Part shown: positions 1 to 8,868 of the stretch, piece after piece
Layout of the letters: each line of letters starts with the position of its first letter
How positions within the stretch are numbered: position 1 is the stretch's first letter
Source: Paraburkholderia flagellata
GTDB lineage: Bacteria > Pseudomonadota > Gammaproteobacteria > Burkholderiales > Burkholderiaceae
Length of the DNA stretch: 64,000 nucleotides
NCBI RefSeq assembly: GCF_021390645.1
Contig: NZ_JAJEJT010000002.1
Location: 496,001 to 560,000, forward strand
Direction: 5' to 3'
The notes under the pieces: model-generated
What the model was told of the DNA's origin: nothing
The model's database searches: none
The model's input: only the letters and a program-made list of their open reading frames with translations
Translations under genes and position numbers: made by a program

Positions 1-985
1 GGCCGCCGTGCGTGTGGCCGGAGAGTTGCAGCGTGAAGCCTGCGTCGGCGGCGGCGTGCGCCGTGCGCGGCTGGTGCGCCAGCAGCACGCGCGTGTTGAT
101 GTCGTCGGGCGCGTCGCGCAGCGCCGCGGCCGGATCGCTGCGGTGCGCGGGATCGAACTGGCCGCCCGTGAAGTCGGTCACGCCGGCCAGCACGAGCCGC
201 GCGCCGCCATGTTCGATCACCACGTGCTGATTCATCAGCACCGTGAGGCCGATGCGGCGGAACTCGGCAATCCAGGCGTCCGCGCCCGAGTAGTATTCGT
301 GGTTGCCGGTCACGACATACACGCCATGATGCGCATGGAGCTTGCCGAGCGGCGCGGTGTGCTCGGCGAGATGCGCCACGCTGCCGTCCACCACGTCGCC
401 CGTAATGGCGACCACGTCGGCGTCGAGCTGGTTCACGGCGCGCACGATCGCATCGACATAGCCGTGCTTGATCGTCGCCCCGACATGGATGTCGCTCAAC
501 TGCACGATGGTGAAGCCGTGGAGCGCGGCGGGCAGGCCACGAATCGGCACCTCGACGTTGCGCACGCGCGCGCGCCGCCGCGCGTTGAAGAAGCCGAAGC
601 CGGAAGAGAGGAACGCAAGCACGATCACCGCGGCGGCACTCGCGGTGCGCCAGCCGGCGAGATCGATGGCGCGGGGCCACAGCGCTTCCACGGTCATGGC
701 CGAGGCGAGCGCGATGTCGCGCGCGATCGTCAGCATGAGCAGCGACGAAAAGAAGCCCATGGCGAGCATGCCGATCCAGGCGAGACGGTCGCCGAGCGGC
801 TGGCGCTTGAAGCGCCGCGCGAGTATGCCGGGTGGGATGAACAGCACCGACAGGACGAGCCACAGCACGGCGAGCCATTTGCCGACGGCGGGCACGGGCA
901 GATCGGGAATCAGGCGAAAGCCGACATAGGCATGCAGCAGCACGCCGATGGCGATGAAGCGGACCAGAAACGAGAGTCGGTGCAT
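1..985 (-). CDS. Metallophosphoesterase, membrane-anchored, 3' end outside window
   Basis: Calcineurin-like metallophosphoesterase of the YkuE-like type. The N-terminal 150 or so residues hold about four hydrophobic segments (starting MHRLSFLVRFIAIGVLLHAY). A catalytic domain follows with the dinuclear metal motifs in order: LSDIHVG (D-x-H), ITGDVVDG (GDxxD), VTGNHEYY (GNHE), and near the left edge LAHQP and SGHTHGG. The N-terminal membrane anchor implies catalysis at the membrane; the substrate is unknown (lipid headgroups or nucleotides are handled by relatives). The gene is read right to left and leaves the window inside the last GHTH motif, so the C-terminus is not seen. Start ATG at 985. 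The family assignment is firm and the substrate is not. Confidence 0.9.
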   Translation of the reverse strand, partial: MHRLSFLVRFIAIGVLLHAYVGFRLIPDLPVPAVGKWLAVLWLVLSVLFIPPGILARRFKRQPLGDRLAWIGMLAMGFFSSLLMLTIARDIALASAMTVEALWPRAIDLAGWRTASAAAVIVLAFLSSGFGFFNARRRARVRNVEVPIRGLPAALHGFTIVQLSDIHVGATIKHGYVDAIVRAVNQLDADVVAITGDVVDGSVAHLAEHTAPLGKLHAHHGVYVVTGNHEYYSGADAWIAEFRRIGLTVLMNQHVVIEHGGARLVLAGVTDFTGGQFDPAHRSDPAAALRDAPDDINTRVLLAHQPRTAHAAADAGFTLQLSGHTHGG

Positions 986-1445
986 GGCGGTGCAAACAGA
1001 TGGGAGCGGACCGACGTGGGTTGGCGTGCCGGGTAGGGCGCACAGCAGCAGCAAAGCCAAACCATCGAGACTCGGTCGAAAACCCGGCGGACGGGATAGT
1101 GCAGGTAGCTGCGTTGCATTTTACCGGCGCAGCAGACTTCGTGCCGCGAGGCGGAGGCGGTCAGCGTCTGCAGCATGCTGCGATGCGTCATGAGGCGGCT
1201 CGTCAACGACTGATCGATAACGCATCAACATACATGCATGCTTGTATGCATGGGCCTCGGCGCTTTCCTTCGTACATGTGTGGCAGTGCGGCATTTCCCT
1301 GGATTGCCAGTGCGATCCCACTCGTCGCACTATGTTCTCGTGGGGCCGGGCGCACTCTATTAAACGTCCATTGAATCGGCCCCCGCGATGGACTATGCTC
1401 GAAACGAGGCCCGCGCGGTTTCGGGCGCTCTGGGGGAGACGGATC
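986..1445. other. Intergenic region with a short inverted repeat
   Basis: No convincing gene. It separates the metallophosphoesterase (leftward) from the small membrane protein gene (rightward), so both promoters should lie here. The only structure I see is CATGCAT-GCTTGT-ATGCATG at 1233-1252, a 7-bp inverted repeat with a 6-bp spacer that could be a regulator site. The open frames here have no family signature. Confidence 0.4.
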
Positions 1446-1781
1446 ATGAAAGGTATCCGGCCAGTCACACATGGGCTGCACGAAGGGCTGCATGGTCGTC
1501 ACGTCGGGCACGAGGGCAGCCACGTCATGCTGCCGATGGTCGGGCTCTCGATCATGGCCATCGCGCTGTATATCGCGGTCAAGGGCATCGATATTCCCGA
1601 TATTGGCCGCAGCGCGTTATTCGACGTCGTGATGGTGTTCGTCGCGCTCGGTATTGCGGGCATGTTCGGCGTGCTGGGCGCATGGCTGCGATCGCGCACC
1701 ACCGACGAACCCGCCGAAGGCTTCTGCTTCGTCGGCGCGCTCATTGGCGCAGTGGTGTTCTACGTCGCGCTGCTTACCTGA
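1446..1781 (+). CDS. Small membrane protein with His-rich N-terminus
   Basis: A 111-aa protein with no family I recognise. Residues 9-26 carry six histidines (pattern HGLHEGLHGRHVGHEGSH), followed by three hydrophobic stretches (about residues 28-45, 59-82 and 93-110) likely to be transmembrane helices. The His-rich head could bind a metal ion; that is inference only. I start at ATG 1446, just after GGGGGAGACGGATC, because the longer upstream frame has no hydrophobic or codon-bias support. It stands alone between a divergent phosphoesterase and the co-directional AlkB gene, with 125 bp to the latter. Confidence 0.7.
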   Translation: MKGIRPVTHGLHEGLHGRHVGHEGSHVMLPMVGLSIMAIALYIAVKGIDIPDIGRSALFDVVMVFVALGIAGMFGVLGAWLRSRTTDEPAEGFCFVGALIGAVVFYVALLT

Positions 1782-1906
1782 TTTGTTTGCCGTCGTTGCT
1801 GTCAGGTTTCCGTTGATTCGCTGTCCTGCGGGAAGCGAGGGCGCGCAGCGACCGGGGCCGCGCCATGCGAAACTGCATGTTTTCCCGCTCGATTGAAGCA
1901 TTCGCG

Positions 1907-2503
1907 ATGTTCGATCTTTTCGACGATACGCCGGCCCCCGACGTGGCGTGGCATCCGTCATGGCTCGCGCCCGACGCGGCCGCCGAGGCGCTAGCGCGCA
2001 TCATTGCCGAAGCCGACTGGCGCCAGGAACGCATCCGCACGCCCGGCGGCTGGGTGGACCAACCGCGCCTCACGGCCTGGCAGGGCGACGAAGGCGCGGT
2101 GTACATCTACTCAGGCATCCGAAATGTTCCGCAACCGTGGACTCGCCAGGTCGCCGAACTGCGCGATGCCATCTCCACGCTTTGCGGCGTGCGCTTCAAC
2201 AGCGTGCTGCTCAACCGTTACCGCATGGGCACGGACAGCATGGGCTGGCACGCGGATCACGAACCCGAACTCGGCCCCGAGCCGGTGATTGCTTCGCTGA
2301 GCCTCGGCGCGACGCGGCGCTTCGACTTGCGTCACAACGCGACGGGCGTGGTGCGCTCTTTCCAGTTGACGAGCGGCAGTCTGCTCGTGATGCAGGGCAA
2401 GACACAGGCGCAGTGGCGGCATCGCGTGCCGAAAGAACCCACCGTGAGTGGCGAGCGCGTGAATCTCACGTTTCGTGTGGTGATGCCTGAATTGCGGAAA
2501 TAG
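1907..2503 (+). CDS. alkB: AlkB-family 2-oxoglutarate/Fe(II) dioxygenase
   Basis: 198-aa single-domain AlkB-like dioxygenase, close in length to the bacterial enzymes of the ALKBH2/3 type. These oxidatively remove alkyl groups from nucleobases using Fe(II), O2 and 2-oxoglutarate. Visible residues: HADHE gives the Fe ligands His115 and Asp117, WRHRVPK gives the third ligand His172, and the C-terminal ERVNLTFR supplies the two arginines (184, 190) that bind 2-oxoglutarate. The substrate-lid motif LLNRYRMGTDSMGWH precedes the first ligand. An upstream in-frame ATG at 1865 exists, but family proteins normally begin near MFDLFDD, so I use 1907. No adaptive-response regulator lies nearby. Confidence 0.9.
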   Translation: MFDLFDDTPAPDVAWHPSWLAPDAAAEALARIIAEADWRQERIRTPGGWVDQPRLTAWQGDEGAVYIYSGIRNVPQPWTRQVAELRDAISTLCGVRFNSVLLNRYRMGTDSMGWHADHEPELGPEPVIASLSLGATRRFDLRHNATGVVRSFQLTSGSLLVMQGKTQAQWRHRVPKEPTVSGERVNLTFRVVMPELRK

Positions 2504-2598
2504 ACTGCTCGATCGCGTGAGATGAGTGATAAATCGCCGATCTTTGACGTGGCGGTGACTACGCGCACATGGGGCTTCGCGCTAAAAATTGAATAAGA

Positions 2599-2614
2599 GT
2601 TTATGCGCATAAAC
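2599..2614. repeat. Perfect 16-bp palindrome between convergent genes
   Basis: GTTTATGCGCATAAAC is a perfect palindrome in the 136-bp gap between the convergent alkB and mdcH genes. It has no T-tract of terminator strength on either strand. It could be a regulator site or part of a bidirectional transcript end. Confidence 0.45.
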
Positions 2615-2639
2615 GCCATAGTCGGCGTAGGCGTGGCGT

Positions 2640-3578
2640 TCAGGCGTCCTCGCAGAGCCGGCGCCGCACGATCGCGACGAGCCGCTCCAGCGGCAAACCT
2701 GCACTCGCGAGCGCTGCCACCTCGGGATACCGCTCGCGGGCGATGTCCGTAAGTACCTGACCGGGCGGCGCTTCGACCAGGACGCTCGCGCCTGACTCGA
2801 TCATGACCGTGAGCGCGTCGTACCAGCGCACCGTGTAGCGCATGTTGGTCGCGAGATCGGCGCGGATGGCGTCGGCGTCGTAGAGCGGCCGGCCGCCCCG
2901 ATTGTCCACATAGACGCCACGCGGCGCGCGAAAGGGTATGTCGTGCGCCCACTCGGTGAGCGTATCGGCGGCACTGGCCAATAGTTCGCAATGCGAAGGA
3001 ACGGCAACTGCAAGCCGTTGCGCCTTGCGCGCGCCAGCGGCGAGCGCGCGGGCCGCGAAGGCTTCGAGCGCGGCATCGGCGCCGGCCACGACGATCTGGC
3101 GCGGCGCGTTGACGTTCGCCACGTACACCTGTTCGCCGCTCTCATGCGCATACTCGCTCGCGAGCGTTTCCACCTGAGTTTCGCTCAACCCGGCAAGCGC
3201 CGTGAGGCCATAGCCAGAGGGCCACGCGTTCTCCATCAGTTCGGCGCGTTTGCGCACCATGTGCAGCGCGTCGCTGAACGTCAGGGCCTCACAGCTCACG
3301 GCGGCCGCATACGCGCCCACTGAAAGCCCGGCGCTGAACTGCGGCACGAGGCCTTCATGCGCGAGCGCGCGCGCGAAGGCGACGCCCGCGACCGTGAGGC
3401 CGATCTGAACGGCGACCGTGGAGCGCAAGGCGTCGTCGCTATCGAGCGTAAGGACGTCAAAGCCCAGTGCCGCCGACGCCTCGTCGAGCGTTGCCCGTAT
3501 TGCGTCATGCTGCGGCAGTTTGTGGAGGAAACCCGCGCTTTGCGCGCCCTGGCCAGGAAAGAGCAGGGCGAGCGTCAT
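2640..3578 (-). CDS. mdcH: Malonate decarboxylase epsilon subunit (malonyl transferase)
   Basis: 312-aa acyltransferase of the FabD fold. In malonate decarboxylase biogenesis MdcH transfers malonyl from malonyl-CoA to the prosthetic group of the MdcC carrier, priming the catalytic cycle. Seen in the sequence: the N-terminal FPGQGAQ motif, the nucleophile elbow GLSVGAYAAA (Ser in GxSxG form), an Arg in MVRKRAELM and the His of PSHCELL. Start taken at ATG 3578 because it overlaps the mdcG stop as ATGA; an ATG four codons upstream (3590) is also possible. Last gene of the mdc operon. Confidence 0.93.
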   Translation of the reverse strand: MTLALLFPGQGAQSAGFLHKLPQHDAIRATLDEASAALGFDVLTLDSDDALRSTVAVQIGLTVAGVAFARALAHEGLVPQFSAGLSVGAYAAAVSCEALTFSDALHMVRKRAELMENAWPSGYGLTALAGLSETQVETLASEYAHESGEQVYVANVNAPRQIVVAGADAALEAFAARALAAGARKAQRLAVAVPSHCELLASAADTLTEWAHDIPFRAPRGVYVDNRGGRPLYDADAIRADLATNMRYTVRWYDALTVMIESGASVLVEAPPGQVLTDIARERYPEVAALASAGLPLERLVAIVRRRLCEDA

Positions 3579-4252
3579 GGCGCTTGCCAAGGGTCGGCGA
3601 CGAGTTGCGCGCCGCGGGAAGCGCGCGCCAGCACGCGCGGCTTATGCGCCGCGAGTTCGGCGAGTGCGACGCCGCCGGCGGGCGTTTCGAGTTGCGCGTC
3701 GATGCGTGTGCCGGCGCGGCTGGCGGCTTGCGCGAGTGTTTGCGCAAGCGAGTCTATAGCCGCGCGCGAGATGCGTTGTGGCAGGCGAATCAGGATGTCG
3801 AGATCACTCGATGCCGTGAGGGTGGGAACGCCTGTGGCAAGCTCGAAACCGGCGCTGCCCGTGGGGCCCCAAACGTAATTGCGCAACGGCGAGGCGGTTG
3901 AGCGCAGGGTAGCCAGCGCGATGAACGCGGGCAATGCGCGGCGTGCGCGCAATGGATCAATGCCGAGAAGATCCTCCGGGCTCACAGATGATTCGATATC
4001 CTCATTACACAGCCATGTACCGAAACGCTCCGAACGTACGCTGCCGCGCACGCCTACCGCCACGAAGCCCGCCGCCGCGCACGTGCGCCGCACGACGACC
4101 CAGGGTGCGCGAGCGAGCGCGCCGCGCACCCAATCCGGCTCGTCGTCGCACGGCGCAAGACGCGCGACGCGAAGCAGGTCGTGCGCGCGCCAGCGCGCGT
4201 CATCGAGGCGCGGCGCATCAACAGCAAACGGTGGGGCGGCGCACACGCGCAT
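3575..4252 (-). CDS. mdcG: Phosphoribosyl-dephospho-CoA transferase
   Basis: 225-aa nucleotidyltransferase that attaches 2'-(5''-phosphoribosyl)-3'-dephospho-CoA, made from the triphosphoribosyl precursor of MdcB, to the serine of apo-MdcC. The family signature NYVWGPTGSAGFELATG followed by SSDLDILIRLP is present; the two aspartates of DLD are the expected metal-binding catalytic residues. The N-terminal region (DDARWRAHDLLRV) matches family layout and the length is normal. It overlaps mdcE by one base (TGATG) and mdcH by four, implying translational coupling within the operon. Confidence 0.93.
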   Translation of the reverse strand: MRVCAAPPFAVDAPRLDDARWRAHDLLRVARLAPCDDEPDWVRGALARAPWVVVRRTCAAAGFVAVGVRGSVRSERFGTWLCNEDIESSVSPEDLLGIDPLRARRALPAFIALATLRSTASPLRNYVWGPTGSAGFELATGVPTLTASSDLDILIRLPQRISRAAIDSLAQTLAQAASRAGTRIDAQLETPAGGVALAELAAHKPRVLARASRGAQLVADPWQAP

Positions 4253-5067
4253 CAGCTAGCGTCCCACTGTTGCGCGAGGCGCTTGCGCACCTCGATCGAC
4301 GCCGCGCGCGTACGCTGCGCCGACTCGCCCTGCAGACGATGCGCGAGACCGCTCTTGTCGCCGCGTGCTTCGCGCACCTTCTGCGCGAGCACATCGCGCA
4401 CGCGTGCGATCTGCGCGTCGCTGGGCGCGTCCGCGTCGACGCCCTCGATCAACTCGTCGAGCAGACCGAGTTTCGCGAACGAAGCCATTGAATACGACAT
4501 CGGCACGATCTTTTCGCCGAGTTCGTCGAGGTCCTCCACGCTGCGCCGCGTGACGCGCGCCGCCGCTTCCTTGCCCATGGCGTGGACCATCGTGCCGGGT
4601 GCGTCGAGCGCGACGATGCGATTGGCCTGATAACCATGGGCGAGGAACGCACCCGACATCGCAGGCCCGACGATCAGTGCCACCACGGGATGCCCGGCGA
4701 GCCGCGCGCTCGCATAGGCGTCGACGGCGGAGGCGCAGGCGAGGTGAATGCCGAGCATCTCCTCACGATAGCCGTAGGCCTGGCTCTTCACATCCACGAT
4801 CGCGATGATGGGGCGGCGCTTGCCGTTTGCGGCGTCTTCGGCGATCGCTTCGCGCACGGCCTTCGCGAGATGCCAGCCCTGTTCGAGGCCCACCACGTTG
4901 TCGCGCGCGCGCGGAAAACGGTTCGCGGGATCGGGCACGACGGTGATGAAGCGCGCGGCCTCGTCGTCAAGCGGCGCATCGGCATATTGAACGCATGCGC
5001 CCTGCGTGTGGGCGCCCGCGAGTGCGCGCAGCCAGCGTGCGCCACGGCTCGTCGTCGTATCGTTCAT
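4252..5067 (-). CDS. mdcE: Malonate decarboxylase gamma subunit
   Basis: 271-aa crotonase-like subunit. Beta (MdcD) and gamma (MdcE) together form the decarboxylase that removes CO2 from malonyl-S-carrier to give acetyl-S-carrier. Recognisable stretches are AIVDVKSQAYGYREEMLGIH, the glycine-rich GPAMSGAFLAHGYQANR (oxyanion-hole region) and DAPGTMVHAMGKEAAARVT. The length is typical of free-standing MdcE. Its stop overlaps the mdcG start and its start overlaps the mdcD stop by four bases (ATGA). Confidence 0.94.
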   Translation of the reverse strand: MNDTTTSRGARWLRALAGAHTQGACVQYADAPLDDEAARFITVVPDPANRFPRARDNVVGLEQGWHLAKAVREAIAEDAANGKRRPIIAIVDVKSQAYGYREEMLGIHLACASAVDAYASARLAGHPVVALIVGPAMSGAFLAHGYQANRIVALDAPGTMVHAMGKEAAARVTRRSVEDLDELGEKIVPMSYSMASFAKLGLLDELIEGVDADAPSDAQIARVRDVLAQKVREARGDKSGLAHRLQGESAQRTRAASIEVRKRLAQQWDAS

Positions 5068-5945
5068 GCGTTCTCTCCGCTCAGGGCCAGGGGCGAAGCG
5101 GTAAACACCGCACGCATCGTTTCAGGGGTGACGCTGGCGGGATCGATCTGCGCGAGCTTCGCGAGCGTGCCATCCACATCCGCCGAGCGCGGCGTGTGCG
5201 GCGCGCCTTGTGCAAACGCCGCGCGCACAGCGGCGCGCACATCGTCCACGGCGTCGTCGACGAGCGCATCGGCGAAGCCTGTCTGCGCGCGCTGCTCGCC
5301 GCCGATCAGTTGCCACACCTGGCGGCGGTCGCTCGAATCGAGTTCCTCGATGCCGGCTTCCTGCTCGATCACCTCCGGGCCATTCATGCCGAGGCGCCCT
5401 TGCTTCGTCATCACCAGCGTCGAACACAACGCGGCCGCGAGCGACATGCCGCCAAAGCAGCCCACCATGCCCGCGATCACGCCGACAACAGGAACATGCG
5501 GGCGCAACGCAACGATGGCCGACTGGATCTCCGCAATCACCGCGAGGCCGAGATTGGCTTCCTGCAGGCGCACGCCGCCGGTTTCGAACAGGATGACGGG
5601 CCGCACGATCTTGCCGCGCTCGCAGTCGGCGAGCGCCAGTTCGAGTGCGGCTGCGATCTTGCTGCCCGACACCTCGCCGATACTGCCGCCCTGGAATGCC
5701 GATTCGATCGCGGCCACCACGGCGGGCTGGCCGTCGATGGTGCCGCGCGCGATCACCGCGCCGTCGTCGGCCTGGCAGACGATGCCCTGCAACGGCAGCC
5801 ACGGCGATTCGATACGGTCGAACGGCCCGAGGAGTTCGCGAAACGTGCCCGCGTCCAGCACGGCGGCCGCGCGTTCGCGCGCGCTCAATTCGATGAAGCT
5901 CTCGCGCAGCAACGCGCCGGGCGTCAGTTGATGAGTGCTGCTCAT
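5064..5945 (-). CDS. mdcD: Malonate decarboxylase beta subunit
   Basis: 293-aa carboxyltransferase-type subunit partnering MdcE in the decarboxylation step. Family features seen: AVLDAGTFRELLGPFDRI near the N-terminus, the FETGGVRLQEANLGL segment, VGVIAGMVGCFGGMSLAAAL (glycine-rich acyl-binding turn) and RLGMNGPEVIEQEAGIEELD. The overlap with mdcC at 5942-5945 and with mdcE at 5064-5067 keeps the stoichiometric subunits translationally coupled. Length is normal for the family, and no residue looks abnormal. Confidence 0.94.
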   Translation of the reverse strand: MSSTHQLTPGALLRESFIELSARERAAAVLDAGTFRELLGPFDRIESPWLPLQGIVCQADDGAVIARGTIDGQPAVVAAIESAFQGGSIGEVSGSKIAAALELALADCERGKIVRPVILFETGGVRLQEANLGLAVIAEIQSAIVALRPHVPVVGVIAGMVGCFGGMSLAAALCSTLVMTKQGRLGMNGPEVIEQEAGIEELDSSDRRQVWQLIGGEQRAQTGFADALVDDAVDDVRAAVRAAFAQGAPHTPRSADVDGTLAKLAQIDPASVTPETMRAVFTASPLALSGENA

Positions 5946-6244
5946 GACTGCGCCTCCTGCGCGGCTTCCACGGCTTCCGCGAGCCGCAGCGCCACCACGC
6001 CCGGCGTGGCGCCGAAGTCGTTGATCTCGATGAGCGCCGCGCCGTCATAGCGCGTGAAGAAGCGGTCGAGCACGCTCTTCCAGATGTGGCTGTAGCCGTC
6101 CACGCTCGTCTGCACGACCACGCGCGCCTTCATGTCGCTGGCGGGTTGCAGCAGCACTTCGAGATCGCCCGAGCCCACCACGCCTACGTGAGCGCGCGTC
6201 GTCACGGCGCGTTGCGCCGGGTAGTCGAATGTCAGTTGTTCCAT
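5942..6244 (-). CDS. mdcC: Malonate decarboxylase delta subunit (acyl carrier protein)
   Basis: 100-aa carrier protein that shuttles acetyl and malonyl groups between the alpha and beta/gamma active sites on a phosphoribosyl-dephospho-CoA arm. The attachment site is visible as VGSGDLEVLL with the serine at residue 25, the position known for the Klebsiella enzyme. Downstream YSHIWKSVLDRFF and INDFGATPGVVALRL are typical of the family. Start ATG at 6244 lies inside the 3' end of mdcB (13-bp overlap). Confidence 0.95.
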   Translation of the reverse strand: MEQLTFDYPAQRAVTTRAHVGVVGSGDLEVLLQPASDMKARVVVQTSVDGYSHIWKSVLDRFFTRYDGAALIEINDFGATPGVVALRLAEAVEAAQEAQS

Positions 6245-7188
6245 GAAACCGTCCTCCCGCCCATGCGGTGCTGAACCAGTCTGTCGATGAAGAGCGTCGC
6301 GGCGAGCAGATCGGCCGCGCCACCCGGCGATGCGTTGAGTGCGAGCAGCGCGCGTTCGAGTGCATCGAACGCGGCGCGGCCGGCTTGCGTGGCGACGCCG
6401 CCCGCATCGCGCACGCGTTGCGCGCCCGCTTGCGCGGCCTCGCGCCCGGCGAGCCCCGCACGGTGCAGCACGCAGGTGTCGTCGAGCGAGGCCATGATTG
6501 CGAGCAGGGCGTCCACGCGCGCGTGGGCTTCGTCGTGGCCATGCATGCGCGCGGCGTGCAGCGCGGGCAGGCCAACGCGAACGACGTGGGGAAAGCCTTC
6601 TTGCGCTTCGCTGCGCGCGCCGCCCACGTTGTAGCGCTGGCGCACTCGCTCCCCGTTGCTTTGCGCGGGTTGCGCGAGCAGGTCGTCGTAGCGCGCGATT
6701 TGAGCAGCCGTTTCGCAGATATTCGCGGCATGCGCGCACGCGCTGTCGCTGCTTTGCGGCGTATACACGATTGCCGCGCCCGCCACGAGCAGCCCGACGA
6801 TCCAGATCGCGCCGCGATGCGCGTTGCTGCCTTGCGTCGCACGCATCATCGCGGCTTCGCCGGCGCGGCCGATGCGTGCGAGATCGGTGCGCAGCGCCGT
6901 GCCGGGCGCGGCCCCGCGCGAAGCGCGCGCGAGCGCTTCGAACGTGGGTTCGAGCGCGTGCGCCGAGCGCAGCATCGTCGCGAGATCGAGATCGTTGTGC
7001 GCGCCACTACCGCGCGCGTCCACGAGCGCGGGCTTGGGCGTGAGGCGCGCTTCTTCGATCAGCGCGTCGCGGGCGAAGCGTGCGAGCTGCGCTTCTACGC
7101 CGTGCGCTTGCGAATCGCCGGCATATGCAACGCGTCGCGCAAGGCCCGCCGATCCTTCGGCAAGCACCGTAAAAGGAAGCGTGCGCAT
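6232..7188 (-). CDS. mdcB: Triphosphoribosyl-dephospho-CoA synthase
   Basis: 318-aa enzyme that condenses ATP with dephospho-CoA to give the precursor of the MdcC prosthetic group; it acts in the cytosol before MdcG. Family motifs are clear: the LTPKPALVDARGSGAHNDLD block, NAHRGAIW in the middle, and GGARSEAQEGFPHVV followed by the histidine-rich HAARMHGHDEAHARVD. It sits between mdcA (6-bp gap) and mdcC (overlap). A minor oddity is the long insertion of low similarity around residues 150-180 (TPQSSDSACAHAANICETAA). Confidence 0.93.
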   Translation of the reverse strand: MRTLPFTVLAEGSAGLARRVAYAGDSQAHGVEAQLARFARDALIEEARLTPKPALVDARGSGAHNDLDLATMLRSAHALEPTFEALARASRGAAPGTALRTDLARIGRAGEAAMMRATQGSNAHRGAIWIVGLLVAGAAIVYTPQSSDSACAHAANICETAAQIARYDDLLAQPAQSNGERVRQRYNVGGARSEAQEGFPHVVRVGLPALHAARMHGHDEAHARVDALLAIMASLDDTCVLHRAGLAGREAAQAGAQRVRDAGGVATQAGRAAFDALERALLALNASPGGAADLLAATLFIDRLVQHRMGGRTVSWNN

Positions 7189-7194
7189 CGCCGC

Positions 7195-8868
7195 TTACCA
7201 GCTACGGAAACGAGCAGGCGGCGTGTAGAGTCCGCCCGACCACGTCACGAGATCGTCGATGCTGCGCGCCGCGAGCAGCGAGCGCTTGGCCTCGCCGCGC
7301 AAAATGCCGAGATCTTCGGGGAACTGCACGATGCCGCGGCGGCGCAGTTCGTCTGTTTTCTGTTGCTGCGCACGCAGGCCGATGGGCGTCACGCCCGCGA
7401 CGGCCGCGAGTGCGGCGCGGCGCTCGTCGATGCCCTCTGCGCGATGCAGGTGCGCAATGCCCTCTTCGGTCACGACATGGCTCACATCGTCGCCGTAGAT
7501 CATGACGGGCGCGACGGGCATGCCGCTCTTCTGGCCCACGGCGATGGCGTCGAGTTCGTCCACGAAAGTCGGCTCGCCGCCTTTCTTCCAGGTTTCCGCC
7601 AGTTGCACCACGAGCTTGTGGCCACGCGAAACGGGACCATTGTCCTTGAGCAGCTTGAGCCACGCTTCGCTCGCATGACGCCGTCCGCGCGGATCGTGGC
7701 CCATGTTCGGCGCGCCGCCAAAGCCCGCGAGCCGCCCGCGCGTGACGGTGGACGAATTCGCGTCCGCGTCGATCTGCAGTGTCGAGCCGATGAAGAGATC
7801 CACGGCATATTGCCCCGCGAGCTGGCACAGCACGCGGTTCGAGCGCAGGCTGCCGTCGCTGCCGGTGAAGAACACGTCGGGGCGCGCGGCGATATACGCT
7901 TCCATGCCCACTTCGCTGCCGAAGCAATGCACGCTTTCCACCCAGCCCGATTCGATGGCGGGAATCAGCGTGGGGTGCGGATTGAGCGTCCAGTTGCGAC
8001 AGATCTTGCCCTTGAGACCGAGCGACTCGCCATACGTGGGCAGCAGCAATTCGATCGCGGCGGTGTCGAAGCCAATGCCGTGATTGAGCGCAGCGATCCC
8101 ATAGGGCGCGTAAATGCCCTTGATGACCATCATCGCGGTGAGCACCTGCAGGTCGCCAATGTGACGCGGATCGCGCGTAAAGAGCGGCTCGACCGCGAAC
8201 GGCCGGTCGGCCTGCACGACCACGTCGACCCACGAGCCAGGAATGTCCACGCGCGGCAGTTCATCGACGATTTCGTTCACCTGAACGATCACGATGCCCT
8301 GGCTGAATGCGGCGGCCTCGGCGATGGTCGGAGTGTCTTCGGTGTTCGGGCCGGTGTAGAGATTGCCGTGGCGGTCGGCCTTTTCGGCGCACAGCAGCGC
8401 AACATGGGGAATCAGGTCCACGAACATACGCGCATACAGCTCGACATAGGTATGGATCGCGCCCACTTCGAGCTGGCCGTCTTCGAGCAGTTGCGCCACG
8501 CGCAGACTCTGCGGCCCCGCAAACGCGAAGTCCACCCTGTGTGCGATGCCGCGTTCGAACAGCGTGAGATGCTCGGGGCGGCTGATGCTCGAAATCAGCA
8601 GATGAACGTTGTTGACCTTGGCCGGATCGGCCTTTGCCAGCGAGCGCGAGAGGAAGTCGGCCTGCTTCTGGTTGTCACCTTCGAGCGCGACGCGGTCACC
8701 TGGGCGGATCAGCAGTTCGAGCGCATCGGTCATGCGCGAGGCGGGCAGGACGCCGTCTTCGAGCCAGCCGGAAATAGCGGCGAGGCGGCGGGCCTTTTCG
8801 TCGCGGCGCGTGGTCCACGAGCGCGGCGCGAGTTCAGGCGAGGTTGGCGTATCAGCTTGAGGCTTCAT
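7195..8868 (-). CDS. mdcA: Malonate decarboxylase alpha subunit (acetyl-S-ACP:malonate ACP transferase)
   Basis: 557-aa CoA-transferase-fold subunit. It exchanges acetate for malonate on the MdcC thiol, releasing acetate and loading malonyl in each turnover. Recognisable blocks are IRPGDRVALEGDNQKQADFL, RPEHLTLFERGIAHRVDFAF, HTYVELYARMFVDLIPHVAL and the C-terminal VAPVMIYGDDVSHVVTEEGI. I start at ATG 8868 (MKPQADTPTS); twelve extra upstream codons are possible but overlap the regulator further. The start lies 17 bp inside the regulator gene, so the two are co-transcribed. Confidence 0.95.
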   Translation of the reverse strand: MKPQADTPTSPELAPRSWTTRRDEKARRLAAISGWLEDGVLPASRMTDALELLIRPGDRVALEGDNQKQADFLSRSLAKADPAKVNNVHLLISSISRPEHLTLFERGIAHRVDFAFAGPQSLRVAQLLEDGQLEVGAIHTYVELYARMFVDLIPHVALLCAEKADRHGNLYTGPNTEDTPTIAEAAAFSQGIVIVQVNEIVDELPRVDIPGSWVDVVVQADRPFAVEPLFTRDPRHIGDLQVLTAMMVIKGIYAPYGIAALNHGIGFDTAAIELLLPTYGESLGLKGKICRNWTLNPHPTLIPAIESGWVESVHCFGSEVGMEAYIAARPDVFFTGSDGSLRSNRVLCQLAGQYAVDLFIGSTLQIDADANSSTVTRGRLAGFGGAPNMGHDPRGRRHASEAWLKLLKDNGPVSRGHKLVVQLAETWKKGGEPTFVDELDAIAVGQKSGMPVAPVMIYGDDVSHVVTEEGIAHLHRAEGIDERRAALAAVAGVTPIGLRAQQQKTDELRRRGIVQFPEDLGILRGEAKRSLLAARSIDDLVTWSGGLYTPPARFRSW

